A DNA stretch of 33,505 bases from Hydrogenophaga palleronii NBRC 102513 (lineage in GTDB: Bacteria > Pseudomonadota > Gammaproteobacteria > Burkholderiales > Burkholderiaceae_C). Position numbers and translations under genes: made by a program. The notes beneath the pieces were generated by a model. That model was not told the origin of the DNA. It was given only the letters and a program-made list of their open reading frames with translations, and ran no database searches. The stretch is from contig NZ_BCTJ01000038.1 of assembly GCF_001571225.1 (NCBI RefSeq), positions 1 through 33,505 on the forward strand, in the 5' to 3' direction. Of this stretch, positions 21,708 through 28,988 are shown in pieces (within the stretch, counting starts at the first letter, position 1; the number at the start of each line of letters is the position of its first letter).

Positions 21708-22178
21708 TCAGACTTCGCCGCCGAAACGCTTGATCAGGTTGTTGATGTATTTCTCGACCAGCTTCTCGAACTCGGCTTCCACCACCGGTGCCACCACCAT
21801 CTTCATGAGGCCGGGCAGTGGCACCTCGATCGTGCCCTGGATCGCCAGCGTGAGGCCGGTGGACTTCTTGTTGTCCACGATCTTCCAGTTGCCGCCCACC
21901 TGCGCGTTGCCCACGCCCTTGACCGGCGTCCACTTCACGGTGCCGCGCACCGGGTCGCTCACGTACTTGCTCGCATAGATGGTCTGGATGTTCACCTGCG
22001 CGGTGCCGACCTTTTCCATCTCCCACTGGTAGACGCCGCCGCCCAGATCGGTCAGCTTTTCCACCTTGGGAAAGTGGGACACCGACTCGGGCACATCCGA
22101 CAGCACTTCGAACACCTCGGCCGCCTTGGCCTTGACGTCGAACTCATAGCCCAAGTCGATCTTGACCGTGATGCTCAT
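21708..22178 (-). CDS. SRPBCC-fold (CoxG/START-like) protein
   Basis: A 156-aa single-domain helix-grip protein of the SRPBCC superfamily (polyketide cyclase/CoxG-like). It starts with a beta strand and the hydrophobic helix FDVKAKAAEVFEVLSDVPES, has a central barrel with VYQWEMEKVGTAQVNIQ, and ends with a long C-terminal helix (EAEFEKLVEKYINNLIKRFG). Such proteins bind hydrophobic ligands; the ligand here is unknown. GAGGAG seven bases before ATG 22178 fixes the start. TACAAT at 22210-22215 on the same strand is a likely -10, giving a short normal leader. Confidence 0.82.
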   Translation of the reverse strand: MSITVKIDLGYEFDVKAKAAEVFEVLSDVPESVSHFPKVEKLTDLGGGVYQWEMEKVGTAQVNIQTIYASKYVSDPVRGTVKWTPVKGVGNAQVGGNWKIVDNKKSTGLTLAIQGTIEVPLPGLMKMVVAPVVEAEFEKLVEKYINNLIKRFGGEV

Positions 22179-22209
22179 GTATGTCTCCTCGGGTGTTGTA
22201 GTGCCGATG

Positions 22210-22215
22210 ATTGTA
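22210..22215 (-). promoter_or_regulatory. -10-like element before SRPBCC gene
   Basis: TACAAT, five of six matches to the -10 consensus, lies 31 bases before the ATG at 22178, with the ribosome site GAGGAG between. This is a conventional leadered start, unlike several neighbours. Confidence 0.42.
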
Positions 22216-22320
22216 GGCAGCCAGGTGCGGCGACGCCCCGGGACTAACACCAAGGCACAATGCCCGCTGCGGTGCTGCAATGCAGCCTTTTTTCCTCATT
22301 CCCAACCTGATTTTTTCGCG

Positions 22321-23262
22321 ATGAGCATCCAGTGGTTCCCCGGGCACATGCACCTCACACGCAAGGCCATCACCGAGCGCGTGAAGGACATCGATGTCGT
22401 CATCGAGATGCTCGACGCGCGCCTGCCCGGCTCCAGCGCCAACCCGCTGCTGGCCGAACTGACTTCGGCCCGACCGACACTCAAGGTGGTCAACAAGCAG
22501 GACATGGCCGACCCCGAACGCACCGCGCTCTGGCTCGCGCACTACAACGCCCAGGCCAACACCCGCGCCATTGCGCTCGACGCCAGCATCACCGCGCCGG
22601 CGCGCGCCATCATCGCCTCGTCGCGCGAACTCGCGCCCAACCGCGGCGGCATGGTCAAGCCGATGCGGGTGCTGATCTGCGGCATTCCCAACGTGGGCAA
22701 GTCCACGCTGATCAACACCTTCATGGGCAAACGTGCCGCCAAGACCGGTGACGAGGCGGGCATCACCCGCACCGAGCAGCGCATGGCCCTGGCCGACGAC
22801 TTCTACCTGTTCGACACGCCCGGCATGCTGTGGCCGCGCATCGTGGTGCCCGAGAGCGGCTTCAACCTCGCGGCCAGCGGCGCAGTGGGCCGCAACGCCT
22901 ACGACGACCAGGAGGTGGCGCTGGAACTGCTCAACAAGCTCAAGCTGTCCTATGCCGGTCTGATTGAGGCGCGCTACAAGCTGGGCCTGAGCGACGAGGC
23001 CATCGCCGCGTTGCCGGACGAGGAGTTGATGGAAGCGATCGGCCGCAAGCGTGGTGCGCTGGCCGGTGGTGGTGCGATCAACTGGCAGAAGGCCGCCGAG
23101 CTGCTGATCGCCGACTTCCGCAGCGGCGCGCTGGGCCGCATCACGCTGGAGACGCCCGAGCAGTTCTCGGGCTGGCTCAAGGCCGGCCAGCAGGCCGATG
23201 CCGAGCGCCAGGGGCGCAAGAAGGAACGCACCGCCAAACCCCGCAAGCCGGACCGGCGCTGA
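22321..23262 (+). CDS. ylqF: Ribosome biogenesis GTPase YlqF/RbgA
   Basis: A 313-aa circularly permuted GTPase involved in late 50S ribosomal subunit assembly in characterised bacteria. The G-motif order is permuted: G4 NKQD (58-61) precedes G1 GIPNVGKS (121-128) and G3 DTPG (165-168). The N-terminal WFPGHM and the C-terminal ANTAR-like helical domain are typical. The C-terminal 20 residues are strongly basic (RKKERTAKPRKPDRR), probably rRNA-binding. No clear ribosome site precedes the ATG. Divergent from the SRPBCC gene across 142 bases, with CACAAT at 22255-22260 as a weak -10 candidate. Confidence 0.93.
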   Translation: MSIQWFPGHMHLTRKAITERVKDIDVVIEMLDARLPGSSANPLLAELTSARPTLKVVNKQDMADPERTALWLAHYNAQANTRAIALDASITAPARAIIASSRELAPNRGGMVKPMRVLICGIPNVGKSTLINTFMGKRAAKTGDEAGITRTEQRMALADDFYLFDTPGMLWPRIVVPESGFNLAASGAVGRNAYDDQEVALELLNKLKLSYAGLIEARYKLGLSDEAIAALPDEELMEAIGRKRGALAGGGAINWQKAAELLIADFRSGALGRITLETPEQFSGWLKAGQQADAERQGRKKERTAKPRKPDRR

Positions 23263-23355
23263 ACGCGCACCGCGATGCTGCCGGCGGCAGCGGAAAGAAG
23301 CGGGTGGGGATGCAGGTGTTCGCGCCGCTGACGGGGGCGCACCCGTGGCCGGTGC

Positions 23356-23637
23356 TCAGGCCTCGATCTTCACGCCCTTCCAGAACGCCACGCGGCCCTT
23401 GATTTCTTCGGCCTCGGGTTTCGGGTCTGCGTAATACCAGGCGGCGTCGGCGTTGAGCTCACCATTGACCAGCAGCGAGAGGTAACTCGCCTGGCCTTTC
23501 CACGGGCACGTGGTGCGGTGGTTGCTGAAGGTCACGTAGGCACGGTTGAGCGCGCTTTCCGGAAAGTAGTGGTTGCCTTCGAGCACCACCGTGTCGTCGC
23601 TCTCGGCGATGGTCACGCCGTTCCAGGTGGCCTTCAT
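23356..23637 (-). CDS. DUF427-domain protein
   Basis: A 93-aa protein made entirely of a DUF427 domain. The family-typical features are ATWNGVTIAESDDTVVLEGNHYFP, the TTCPWKGQASY core with its conserved Cys-Pro-Trp-Lys, and the C-terminal AWYYADP with WKGVKI. The fold is small and beta-rich; no biochemical function is established to my knowledge. It starts ten bases after the stop of the 46-aa basic protein gene on the same strand, so the two are probably cotranscribed. Confidence 0.9.
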   Translation of the reverse strand: MKATWNGVTIAESDDTVVLEGNHYFPESALNRAYVTFSNHRTTCPWKGQASYLSLLVNGELNADAAWYYADPKPEAEEIKGRVAFWKGVKIEA

Positions 23638-23647
23638 GCCGCGTGCT

Positions 23648-23788
23648 TCACTTGTTCTTTTCCTTGCCGCGCGGCATCACGGCCGTGACGGGGGGCGTGG
23701 GCCGGTCGGAGGTGACCGGGCCCTTGGGCACCGAGGTGTCCTTTTTCGGCTTCTTGGCCATTTTTTCGTTGCGCTGTTCTTTGCCCAT
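23648..23788 (-). CDS. 46-aa lysine-rich small protein
   Basis: This short gene encodes 46 residues: a Lys/Glu/Arg-rich N-terminal half with MAKKPKKDTSVPKGP and a Pro/Thr-rich middle ending in GKEKNK. GGAG lies about eight bases before ATG 23788; an in-frame ATG at 23800 contains that ribosome site and is less likely. It has no hydrophobic segment and should be cytosolic and disordered, possibly nucleic-acid binding. Similar small basic proteins occur in Burkholderiales genomes, but I assign no function. It precedes DUF427 by ten bases. Confidence 0.7.
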   Translation of the reverse strand: MGKEQRNEKMAKKPKKDTSVPKGPVTSDRPTPPVTAVMPRGKEKNK

Positions 23789-23898
23789 GGCGTTCTCCAT
23801 TCACTGCCGCGAAGCGCGGCTTGCAGCGCCGATGGTAAGCGACAAAACGGCTGTTTTGAGCGCGCCGCAGGGGGCCGACGGCGCGCTCTGAAGCGGGT

Positions 23899-24516
23899 TT
23901 ACTGAAGGCCGACGAAGGCGGCCAGCGCCTCGGGGCTCATGGCGCCGGCCTGCGTCACCACGGAGCCGGTGCGCGCGTCCTTGGCCACGATGAAAGGCAC
24001 CGAGGTGGCGCCCAGGCGTTCGAGCAGGATGGTGTTGGCCTTGATGCTGGCGAGCACGTCGTCCGGGATGCTGGCCGAGGCCGACATGCCACCCTTGCCG
24101 CCCAGCAGTTGCTGCTCGTGCTCGTTCATGGTCTCGACCGGATTGGCCGCTGTCACGATGGCCGCGCCCTGGGGTGCGCTCTTGGCGTTCATGATCGCCA
24201 CCGGCAGCCAGACGAACTTGATTTTGCTCTGCAGCGCCTTGGACGACTGCCACAGGTGGCCGCAGTGCGGGCACTGCGGATCGAACAGCACGTAGACCGT
24301 GTGGGCGCTCATCATCGCGCCGGCGGTGAAGCCCTTGCCCTGGCTGGCGAGCACGTCGAAGGCCTGGGCCGGCGCGATCGGGCTGGTGTCGGGTGCGCTG
24401 GCGCCGGCGGTACCGGCTGCGGCGGCGGGCGCGCTGGTGGAGGCTTCTTTCGAGCACGCGGCCAGCGACAGGGCGACGGCGGCAACCAGGGGCAGGGTGA
24501 GGAGGCGAAGTTTCAT
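23899..24516 (-). CDS. Thioredoxin-fold (DsbG/DsbC-like) lipoprotein
   Basis: A 205-aa exported protein. A lipoprotein signal ends LSLAAC with C21 as the lipidated Cys, followed by an Ala/Ser/Thr-rich linker to about residue 46. A thioredoxin-like domain has the active site C82-P-H-C85 in VLFDPQCPHCGH and a cis-Pro loop (TSVPFIV). The long helical insert resembles the DsbG/DsbC catalytic domain, but the N-terminal dimerisation domain is missing. A role in periplasmic disulfide reduction or isomerisation at the membrane is predicted. No ribosome site is evident. It heads a short minus-strand run with the 46-aa protein and DUF427. Confidence 0.85.
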   Translation of the reverse strand: MKLRLLTLPLVAAVALSLAACSKEASTSAPAAAAGTAGASAPDTSPIAPAQAFDVLASQGKGFTAGAMMSAHTVYVLFDPQCPHCGHLWQSSKALQSKIKFVWLPVAIMNAKSAPQGAAIVTAANPVETMNEHEQQLLGGKGGMSASASIPDDVLASIKANTILLERLGATSVPFIVAKDARTGSVVTQAGAMSPEALAAFVGLQ

Positions 24517-24651
24517 GGCAGGGGTCGAGGTGGTTTTTCCTGGACCGCATCATCGCAGAGATGGCGCGGGCCGGCGACGCCAGGGGCATGAAACAGGGAG
24601 CAACGCCCCGGCGGCCGGGTGCGCTGCGCCTTGTGTGCGGGCGGTTGCCGT

Positions 24652-25116
24652 TCAGCGGCTCAGGATCAGGTTGGCGATCAGGCCGGTGGCGATGGCGACC
24701 AGCACGTAGTCGCTGCCCACCTGCACCCACTGCTGGCCACGCGGCGGCGCGTACAGGTGGTGCTGCTTGGGGTTGACCACCACGTACTGGCGGTTGCGGT
24801 ATTCGCGCGGCAGGTAGCCGCCGCGGCGGAACTCGGGGCCACGCGCGTTGTAGTAATAGTGGTGGTGGCGCACCACCGGGGCGGGGCGGAAATCGCGCCG
24901 GTCGTGGCGGAAGTCCCGGCGGTCATCGCGGCGGTCATGACGGAAATCGCGGCGCTCGTCCCGGCGATCGTGGCGGAAGTCCCGACGGTCGTCGCGCCGA
25001 TCGTCCACACGCTGCATGTGGGCGGGCTCGAAACGCGGGCCCTGCGCGAAGGACAGCGAGCTCACGCCCAAGGTGGCGGCAGCGAGGACGTACACAACAA
25101 GGCTTCGGGATTTCAT
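24652..25116 (-). CDS. RcnB-family periplasmic protein with Arg/Asp repeats
   Basis: A 154-aa secreted protein: signal peptide (about residues 1-24, ending LSFAQG) and a highly charged repeat region made of DRRD(D/E)RRDFRH units. A C-terminal RcnB-like domain follows, with RNRQYVVVNPKQHHLYAPP, GQQWVQVGSDYVLV and a hydrophobic end. RcnB in E. coli is a periplasmic protein that tunes nickel/cobalt homeostasis; many relatives have unknown roles, so metal function is only a family hint. His-rich HHHYYY between repeat and domain could bind metal. AGGAGA six bases before ATG 25116 fixes the start. Confidence 0.82.
   Translation of the reverse strand: MKSRSLVVYVLAAATLGVSSLSFAQGPRFEPAHMQRVDDRRDDRRDFRHDRRDERRDFRHDRRDDRRDFRHDRRDFRPAPVVRHHHYYYNARGPEFRRGGYLPREYRNRQYVVVNPKQHHLYAPPRGQQWVQVGSDYVLVAIATGLIANLILSR
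24885..25004 (-). repeat. 33-base tandem repeat inside RcnB-like gene
   Basis: Three full 33-base units (24906-24938, 24939-24971, 24972-25004) and a partial one encode an 11-residue Arg/Asp/His motif. Units differ at several third positions, so the array is not freshly expanded. The period is a multiple of three and copy-number change would keep the reading frame. Confidence 0.8.
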
Positions 25117-25225
25117 GGTCTTCTCCTGTGGGTTGGTGAGACTCCATCCTCGGGGCGCCATGTGAACGGCCGGTAAATGCAGCGCGCAGCGCGTGCAAAG
25201 TTCTGTACCGGCTTGTGCGGCCCGC

Positions 25226-25705
25226 TCAGCGCGCCTGGAGCGCGGCCTGGGCGTGCAGCTTGGCGGAGATGTACTCGCCATGGGTGACGTGCAGCAGCCC
25301 GGCCACCTTGCTGATGACGTGGTGCTCGTGCGCGTCCAGATGCTGGTCGGCGAAGGCCACTTCCCACATCGCCTCGACCACCGCGATCTTCTGCGGCTGG
25401 CTGAAGCGTTCGTTCATCAGCGCGGTGAAGCGCTGGTAGTCGTAGGCGTTGCGCGCGGTGTCGTGTGCCAGCTCCAGCAGGCGCTCCAGCTCGTCGTCGG
25501 CCAGTTGGAACTTGCGGCGCAGCGCGGCCAGCACCGCGTCGCGCTCGCTGTCCTGCAGCCTGGGCTCGGCGCGCATCACTTCCACCAGCAGCACCGCGGT
25601 GGCCAGTTGCAACGTGTGTTCGGCCGCGGCCGGGGTCTGTGCCGCGGCCGGTGCGGTCAGGCTGGTGGTGAGTTGGTCGAACAGGTCTTTGAGGTTTCTC
25701 AGCAT
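25226..25705 (-). CDS. TerB-family protein
   Basis: A 159-aa all-helical protein of the TerB-like (tellurite resistance B) superfamily. After an Ala-rich N-terminus, helices bear the two family-style acidic stretches: VEVMRAEPRLQDSERDAVLAAL and EVAFADQHLDAHEHHVISKVAGLL. These could bind metal ions. Stand-alone TerB domains are widespread and do not imply tellurite resistance. It follows the DUF938 gene by 27 bases on the same strand and is probably cotranscribed. Confidence 0.85.
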   Translation of the reverse strand: MLRNLKDLFDQLTTSLTAPAAAQTPAAAEHTLQLATAVLLVEVMRAEPRLQDSERDAVLAALRRKFQLADDELERLLELAHDTARNAYDYQRFTALMNERFSQPQKIAVVEAMWEVAFADQHLDAHEHHVISKVAGLLHVTHGEYISAKLHAQAALQAR

Positions 25706-25732
25706 GGTGCGCTATGGAGCCGCCACGCGCCC

Positions 25733-26341
25733 TCAGGGTTCCCGGCCCCAGACCAGCAGCAGGTTGTTGGCCGGCATCGCATGGCGTTCGCGTTGCACCA
25801 GGCCGGCGGATTGCGCCACCTGCGCCACGTCTTCGCGCCGGCGCAGGCCCCAGCCCGGGTCCTGGGCGCGCAGGCTGGCGTCGAACGACTGGTTGCCGGG
25901 CGAGGTCGGCACGCCGTCTTCGAGATACGGCCCGTAGGTGATCAGCAGGCCATCGGGTGTGAGGTGGCGGGCCGCGCCCTCCATCAGCGCGGCACACACC
26001 GGCCAGGGCGCGATGTGCAGCAGGTTGGCGCAGTAGATGGCGTCGTAGCGCGTGTCCGGCAAGGGCCAGGGCGTGGCCAGCACGTCGAGCGTCAGCGCTG
26101 GCAGCACGTTGTGCGCGCCGGCCTCGGCCGCCCAGGCGGCGATGACCGGTGCGCTGTGGGCCTGTGCCTCGCTGGGTTGCCACTGCCAGCCCGGCAGCGC
26201 GGTGGCGAACCACGCCGCGTGCTGGCCGGTGCCGGAGGCGATCTCCAGCAGGCGGCCTTGTGCGGGCAGCACGCGGCGCAAGATGTCGAGGATGGGGTGT
26301 TTGTTGCGTTCTGCGGCGGGGCTGAAGGGCAGGTTGTTCAT
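25733..26341 (-). CDS. DUF938 SAM-dependent methyltransferase-like protein
   Basis: A 202-aa class I methyltransferase-fold protein of the DUF938 family. The N-terminal PFSPAAERNKHPILDIL and the SAM-binding LLEIASGTGQHAAWFA are characteristic; DAIYCANLLHIAPW and a C-terminal RRREDVAQVAQSAGL match the family layout. The substrate is unknown. GACAAT lies six bases before the ATG with no ribosome site, hinting at a leaderless mRNA. It is divergent from the SRAP-family gene across only 65 bases. Confidence 0.87.
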   Translation of the reverse strand: MNNLPFSPAAERNKHPILDILRRVLPAQGRLLEIASGTGQHAAWFATALPGWQWQPSEAQAHSAPVIAAWAAEAGAHNVLPALTLDVLATPWPLPDTRYDAIYCANLLHIAPWPVCAALMEGAARHLTPDGLLITYGPYLEDGVPTSPGNQSFDASLRAQDPGWGLRRREDVAQVAQSAGLVQRERHAMPANNLLLVWGREP

Positions 26342-26347
26342 CGCCGC

Positions 26348-26353
26348 ATTGTC
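26348..26353 (-). promoter_or_regulatory. -10-like hexamer before the DUF938 gene
   Basis: GACAAT ends six bases before the ATG at 26341, with no ribosome site between. Its divergent partner at 26394-26399 faces the other way, so two short promoters would share this 65-base gap. Confidence 0.4.
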
Positions 26354-26393
26354 CGTTGCCGGCGCCCATGCGGGCGCACCTGCCGGCGTCGGC

Positions 26394-26399
26394 TAGCAT
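26394..26399 (+). promoter_or_regulatory. -10-like hexamer before SRAP-family gene
   Basis: TAGCAT ends seven bases before the ATG at 26407; the spacer GCCCCGC has no ribosome site. The ATG at 26398 within it is in frame but would add only three residues. Confidence 0.4.
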
Positions 26400-26406
26400 G
26401 CCCCGC

Positions 26407-27105
26407 ATGAGTACCCAATACGAAAGCCTGCGCCCCGACGCCCTCTACACCGATGTCTGGGACGTGGCCCCGCCGCCCGCCGCTGCCGTGGGGCGTGATG
26501 TCTGGCCGCGCCGGCCGGGCGCCTTTATCCGCCTGGCACCGAGCGTGGCGGCCGTGGACGCCGTGGAAGTGGATCCCTCTGCCGAAGCCGCACCCGCGGT
26601 GCGCGAGATCGCGCTCGGGCAGTTCGGCCTGGTGCCGCCCTGGGTCAAGTCCGCGTCGGACGCCAAGCTGCGTTCCACCAAACTGGTCAACGCCCGCGCC
26701 GAGACGGTGAGCACCTCGAACAACTTCCGCCATGCCTGGCTGGGTGCGCAGCGCTGCATCGTGCCCATGATGGCGTTTCTGGAAGACGACCACCGCAGTG
26801 GCAAGCCGGTGCGCACACGCATCGCGCGTGTGGACGGCAAGCCCATGGGCGTGGCCGGCCTGTGGGAGCGCTGGGTGGGTGCCGATGGCGAGGAGATTGT
26901 GAGCTTCTGCCTGCTCACGGTGAACGCCAACAGCCACGCGCTGATGCACCGTTACCAGCAGCCCGGCAGCGAGAAACGCATGCTCGCGGTGTTGAACGAA
27001 GGTGCCTATGGCGCCTGGCTGACGGCGCATCCGGAGAAGGCGCGCGAGTTCATGCGCGCCTACCCGGCACAGTCCCTCACCGCCAATCCGGTGGAGAAGA
27101 AGTAG
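26407..27105 (+). CDS. SRAP (YedK/HMCES)-family protein lacking Cys2
   Basis: A 232-aa protein of the SOS response-associated peptidase family. Active members cap abasic sites in single-stranded DNA through a thiazolidine link made by Cys2. The fold signatures are present: GQFGLVPPWVK, KLVNARAETV with N95, IVPMMAFLED with E126, GVAGLWERW and LTVNANSHALM...KRMLAVL. However, the N-terminus is MSTQYESL, so Ser replaces the expected Cys2. The active-site His region reads HRYQQPGSEKRM, and the equivalent His is uncertain. Crosslinking therefore appears impossible by the known mechanism. It may bind DNA without chemistry or have another role. No LexA box was found upstream. Confidence 0.82.
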   Translation: MSTQYESLRPDALYTDVWDVAPPPAAAVGRDVWPRRPGAFIRLAPSVAAVDAVEVDPSAEAAPAVREIALGQFGLVPPWVKSASDAKLRSTKLVNARAETVSTSNNFRHAWLGAQRCIVPMMAFLEDDHRSGKPVRTRIARVDGKPMGVAGLWERWVGADGEEIVSFCLLTVNANSHALMHRYQQPGSEKRMLAVLNEGAYGAWLTAHPEKAREFMRAYPAQSLTANPVEKK

Positions 27106-27120
27106 GGCCGCGAGGCCGGC

Positions 27121-28341
27121 TCAGCCCAGCGGTGCGGGCAGGGTTTCGATGCCGTGTTCGCTCTCGGGCGTGAACCGCCCGGCCATGGCCAGGGCCTGGC
27201 GCTCGGCTTCGTTGATCACTTCGGACGGCGTGGCGCCGGTCGGGTTGACCTCGACCACGCCCATGCTCACGCAGGGGCGGAACGGGTGGTGCTCGCCGGT
27301 TTCGTCGAGCACCACCATCGGGTGCGACACCGTCAGCGCCAGGCGCGCGGCGGTGGCTCGCACCGGGGGCTGCTGCGGGTCCATCGTCAGCACCACCACG
27401 AAACAGCGCGGGTGGTACAGGCCGACCACGCAGCGGAAGCCGGCCGCGCGGCGGATGCGCGCCGCCAGCGCCACCAGGATCTGGCCCTCGGCGCTGGAGC
27501 CGACGTCTTCAGTGAGCTCGTAAAGGTTGCTCACGTACAGGCACACCACCGAGGTTTCGAACTGCAGCCGCGCGGCGCGCCAGAGCGCGTGTTCGACGTC
27601 TGCGATCAGCGCCGAGCCGGTGGACAGGCCGGTGGCCGGATCGGCGCCCTGCTGCAGGCGCGAGAGGCGAGCCAGCGTGCGGTTTTGCCGGTTGCGCAGC
27701 AGCGCCAGCATGGAAGACAGCAGGAAGAACAGCACGGTGACCGCCGCTGTGAACACCCAGGTGCCCAGGCCCAGGCCCGGCACGTCCAGCGCGTGCAGGT
27801 AGTGCAGGCCGGTGGTGGCGACCAGGCAGACGATGGCCAGCGTCATCCAGCGCGCCAGCGGGTCGCCGCGCCGCGCCGCGCGCACCGACGCGACCAGGGA
27901 CAGCAGCACTGGCACCATGTTGACCACCGCCGCCAGCATCAGCAGGGGGCGGAAATGCGCCGCATCGATCTGGCTCGCCAGCACCGCCAGCGCAAAGGCT
28001 GCGCATATCAGCACGATGCCTGCGAGTGCGGTCATGCGGTGCACCAGGTGGTCTTCGCGTGCGCCCCCCAGCCAGGTGCCGACGTAATAAAACCCCATGG
28101 CGCCGGCCATCGGGCCCAGGCTGGCCTTGAGCACCATCATCAGGCGCTCGGGCAACTGGGGGAAAAACGCCTCGGGCAGGCCGGTCATCACGACGCAGCA
28201 GGCGCCGGTGATGGACACAAAGAGCAGGTTGCGCACCGCACCGATGGTGCGACCACCGAACACCTCGGCGAGGGCGATGGCACAGAGGGTCAGCAAGCCA
28301 CCCAGCATGGCGGACCAGACAACAATTTCAGCGATGGGCAT
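27121..28341 (-). CDS. 7TM protein with degenerate GGDEF domain
   Basis: A 406-aa membrane protein with about seven hydrophobic segments across residues 1-220, then a GGDEF-like cytoplasmic domain (about 235-395). The domain start is recognisable as DPATGLSTGSALIADVE, in place of the usual DxLTGLxNR. The signature GG(D/E)EF position, near residue 310, reads HPRCFVVVL instead, so diguanylate cyclase activity is not expected. It may be a receptor for a nucleotide or a pure signal-transducing scaffold. GATAAT lies only five bases before the ATG and no ribosome site is present. Convergent with the SRAP-family gene, ends 15 bases apart. Confidence 0.82.
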   Translation of the reverse strand: MPIAEIVVWSAMLGGLLTLCAIALAEVFGGRTIGAVRNLLFVSITGACCVVMTGLPEAFFPQLPERLMMVLKASLGPMAGAMGFYYVGTWLGGAREDHLVHRMTALAGIVLICAAFALAVLASQIDAAHFRPLLMLAAVVNMVPVLLSLVASVRAARRGDPLARWMTLAIVCLVATTGLHYLHALDVPGLGLGTWVFTAAVTVLFFLLSSMLALLRNRQNRTLARLSRLQQGADPATGLSTGSALIADVEHALWRAARLQFETSVVCLYVSNLYELTEDVGSSAEGQILVALAARIRRAAGFRCVVGLYHPRCFVVVLTMDPQQPPVRATAARLALTVSHPMVVLDETGEHHPFRPCVSMGVVEVNPTGATPSEVINEAERQALAMAGRFTPESEHGIETLPAPLG

Positions 28342-28346
28342 GCGGG

Positions 28347-28352
28347 ATTATC
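28347..28352 (-). promoter_or_regulatory. -10-like hexamer before the GGDEF-like gene
   Basis: GATAAT, five of six matches to the consensus, ends five bases before the ATG at 28341. It is the best example in the window of a -10 element touching a start codon with no ribosome site. Confidence 0.5.
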
Positions 28353-28457
28353 CAGCGTTGCCGTCGGCCATCCGGCGGTGCACTGCCAAGCTTGTCACGG
28401 AAAACGGGAGCGGCGGGAGACGGCGGAAACGATCAGCGCAAGGCGCAGGCAACCAGC

Positions 28458-28817
28458 CTAACGGCCCACCGCCGACGAACCGGTGTGTGGGGGACGGGAG
28501 TTGCCGGCGTCCTTGCGGCCGGGTTTCAGGCGCGGCATCGGCTCCATGAGGGTCGAGTGCTGGCGCAGCAGCATGCGCGCCTCGGACTGTGCGCGCCGGC
28601 CCGAGAGCACGTGCATGATCAACAGCCCCAGGCCGACGAAGATGCCCATGGCCGCCGGTGCAAGCAACGCGCGCGAGGCGAACTGCATCGATTCCTTCAA
28701 CGCCATGGCCATGGACAGCAGCCAGATGAGGGACCCGGCGAAGGTCGCCCACAAGCCGTTGGACAACAGCGGCGGGGCGTTGGGGCGGCGCGCCTTGCGG
28801 CGCTGCAACTTGGTCAT
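28458..28817 (-). CDS. Small two-helix membrane protein
   Basis: A 119-aa protein with a basic N-terminus (MTKLQRRKARRP) and two predicted transmembrane segments (about residues 18-40 and 51-72). A cytoplasmic tail rich in Arg, Ser and Pro follows. I recognise no family. The ATG at 28817 lacks a clear ribosome site. An in-frame ATG at 28877 would add 20 residues, and the intervening EASYNVPPDPH looks protein-like, so the true start may be there. Divergent from the DTW-domain gene and 116 bases upstream of the GGDEF-like gene on the same strand. Confidence 0.65.
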   Translation of the reverse strand: MTKLQRRKARRPNAPPLLSNGLWATFAGSLIWLLSMAMALKESMQFASRALLAPAAMGIFVGLGLLIMHVLSGRRAQSEARMLLRQHSTLMEPMPRLKPGRKDAGNSRPPHTGSSAVGR

Positions 28818-28975
28818 GTGCGGGTCGGGCGGGACGTTGTAGGAAGCCTCGGGATGGTGCCCGACGCGACCGCCCATCCCCGATGCAGGGCGACGAAATG
28901 CATGAATCGCCTGCTGACCGTGATGCCACGGCACGACCAATGGCACCGGCGCAGAAAAAAGCCTTACCGGCCATT

Positions 28976-28981
28976 CACAAT
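28976..28981 (+). promoter_or_regulatory. -10-like hexamer before the DTW-domain gene
   Basis: CACAAT ends seven bases before the ATG at 28989, with GCGACAC between and no ribosome site. Confidence 0.38.
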
Positions 28982-28988
28982 GCGACAC

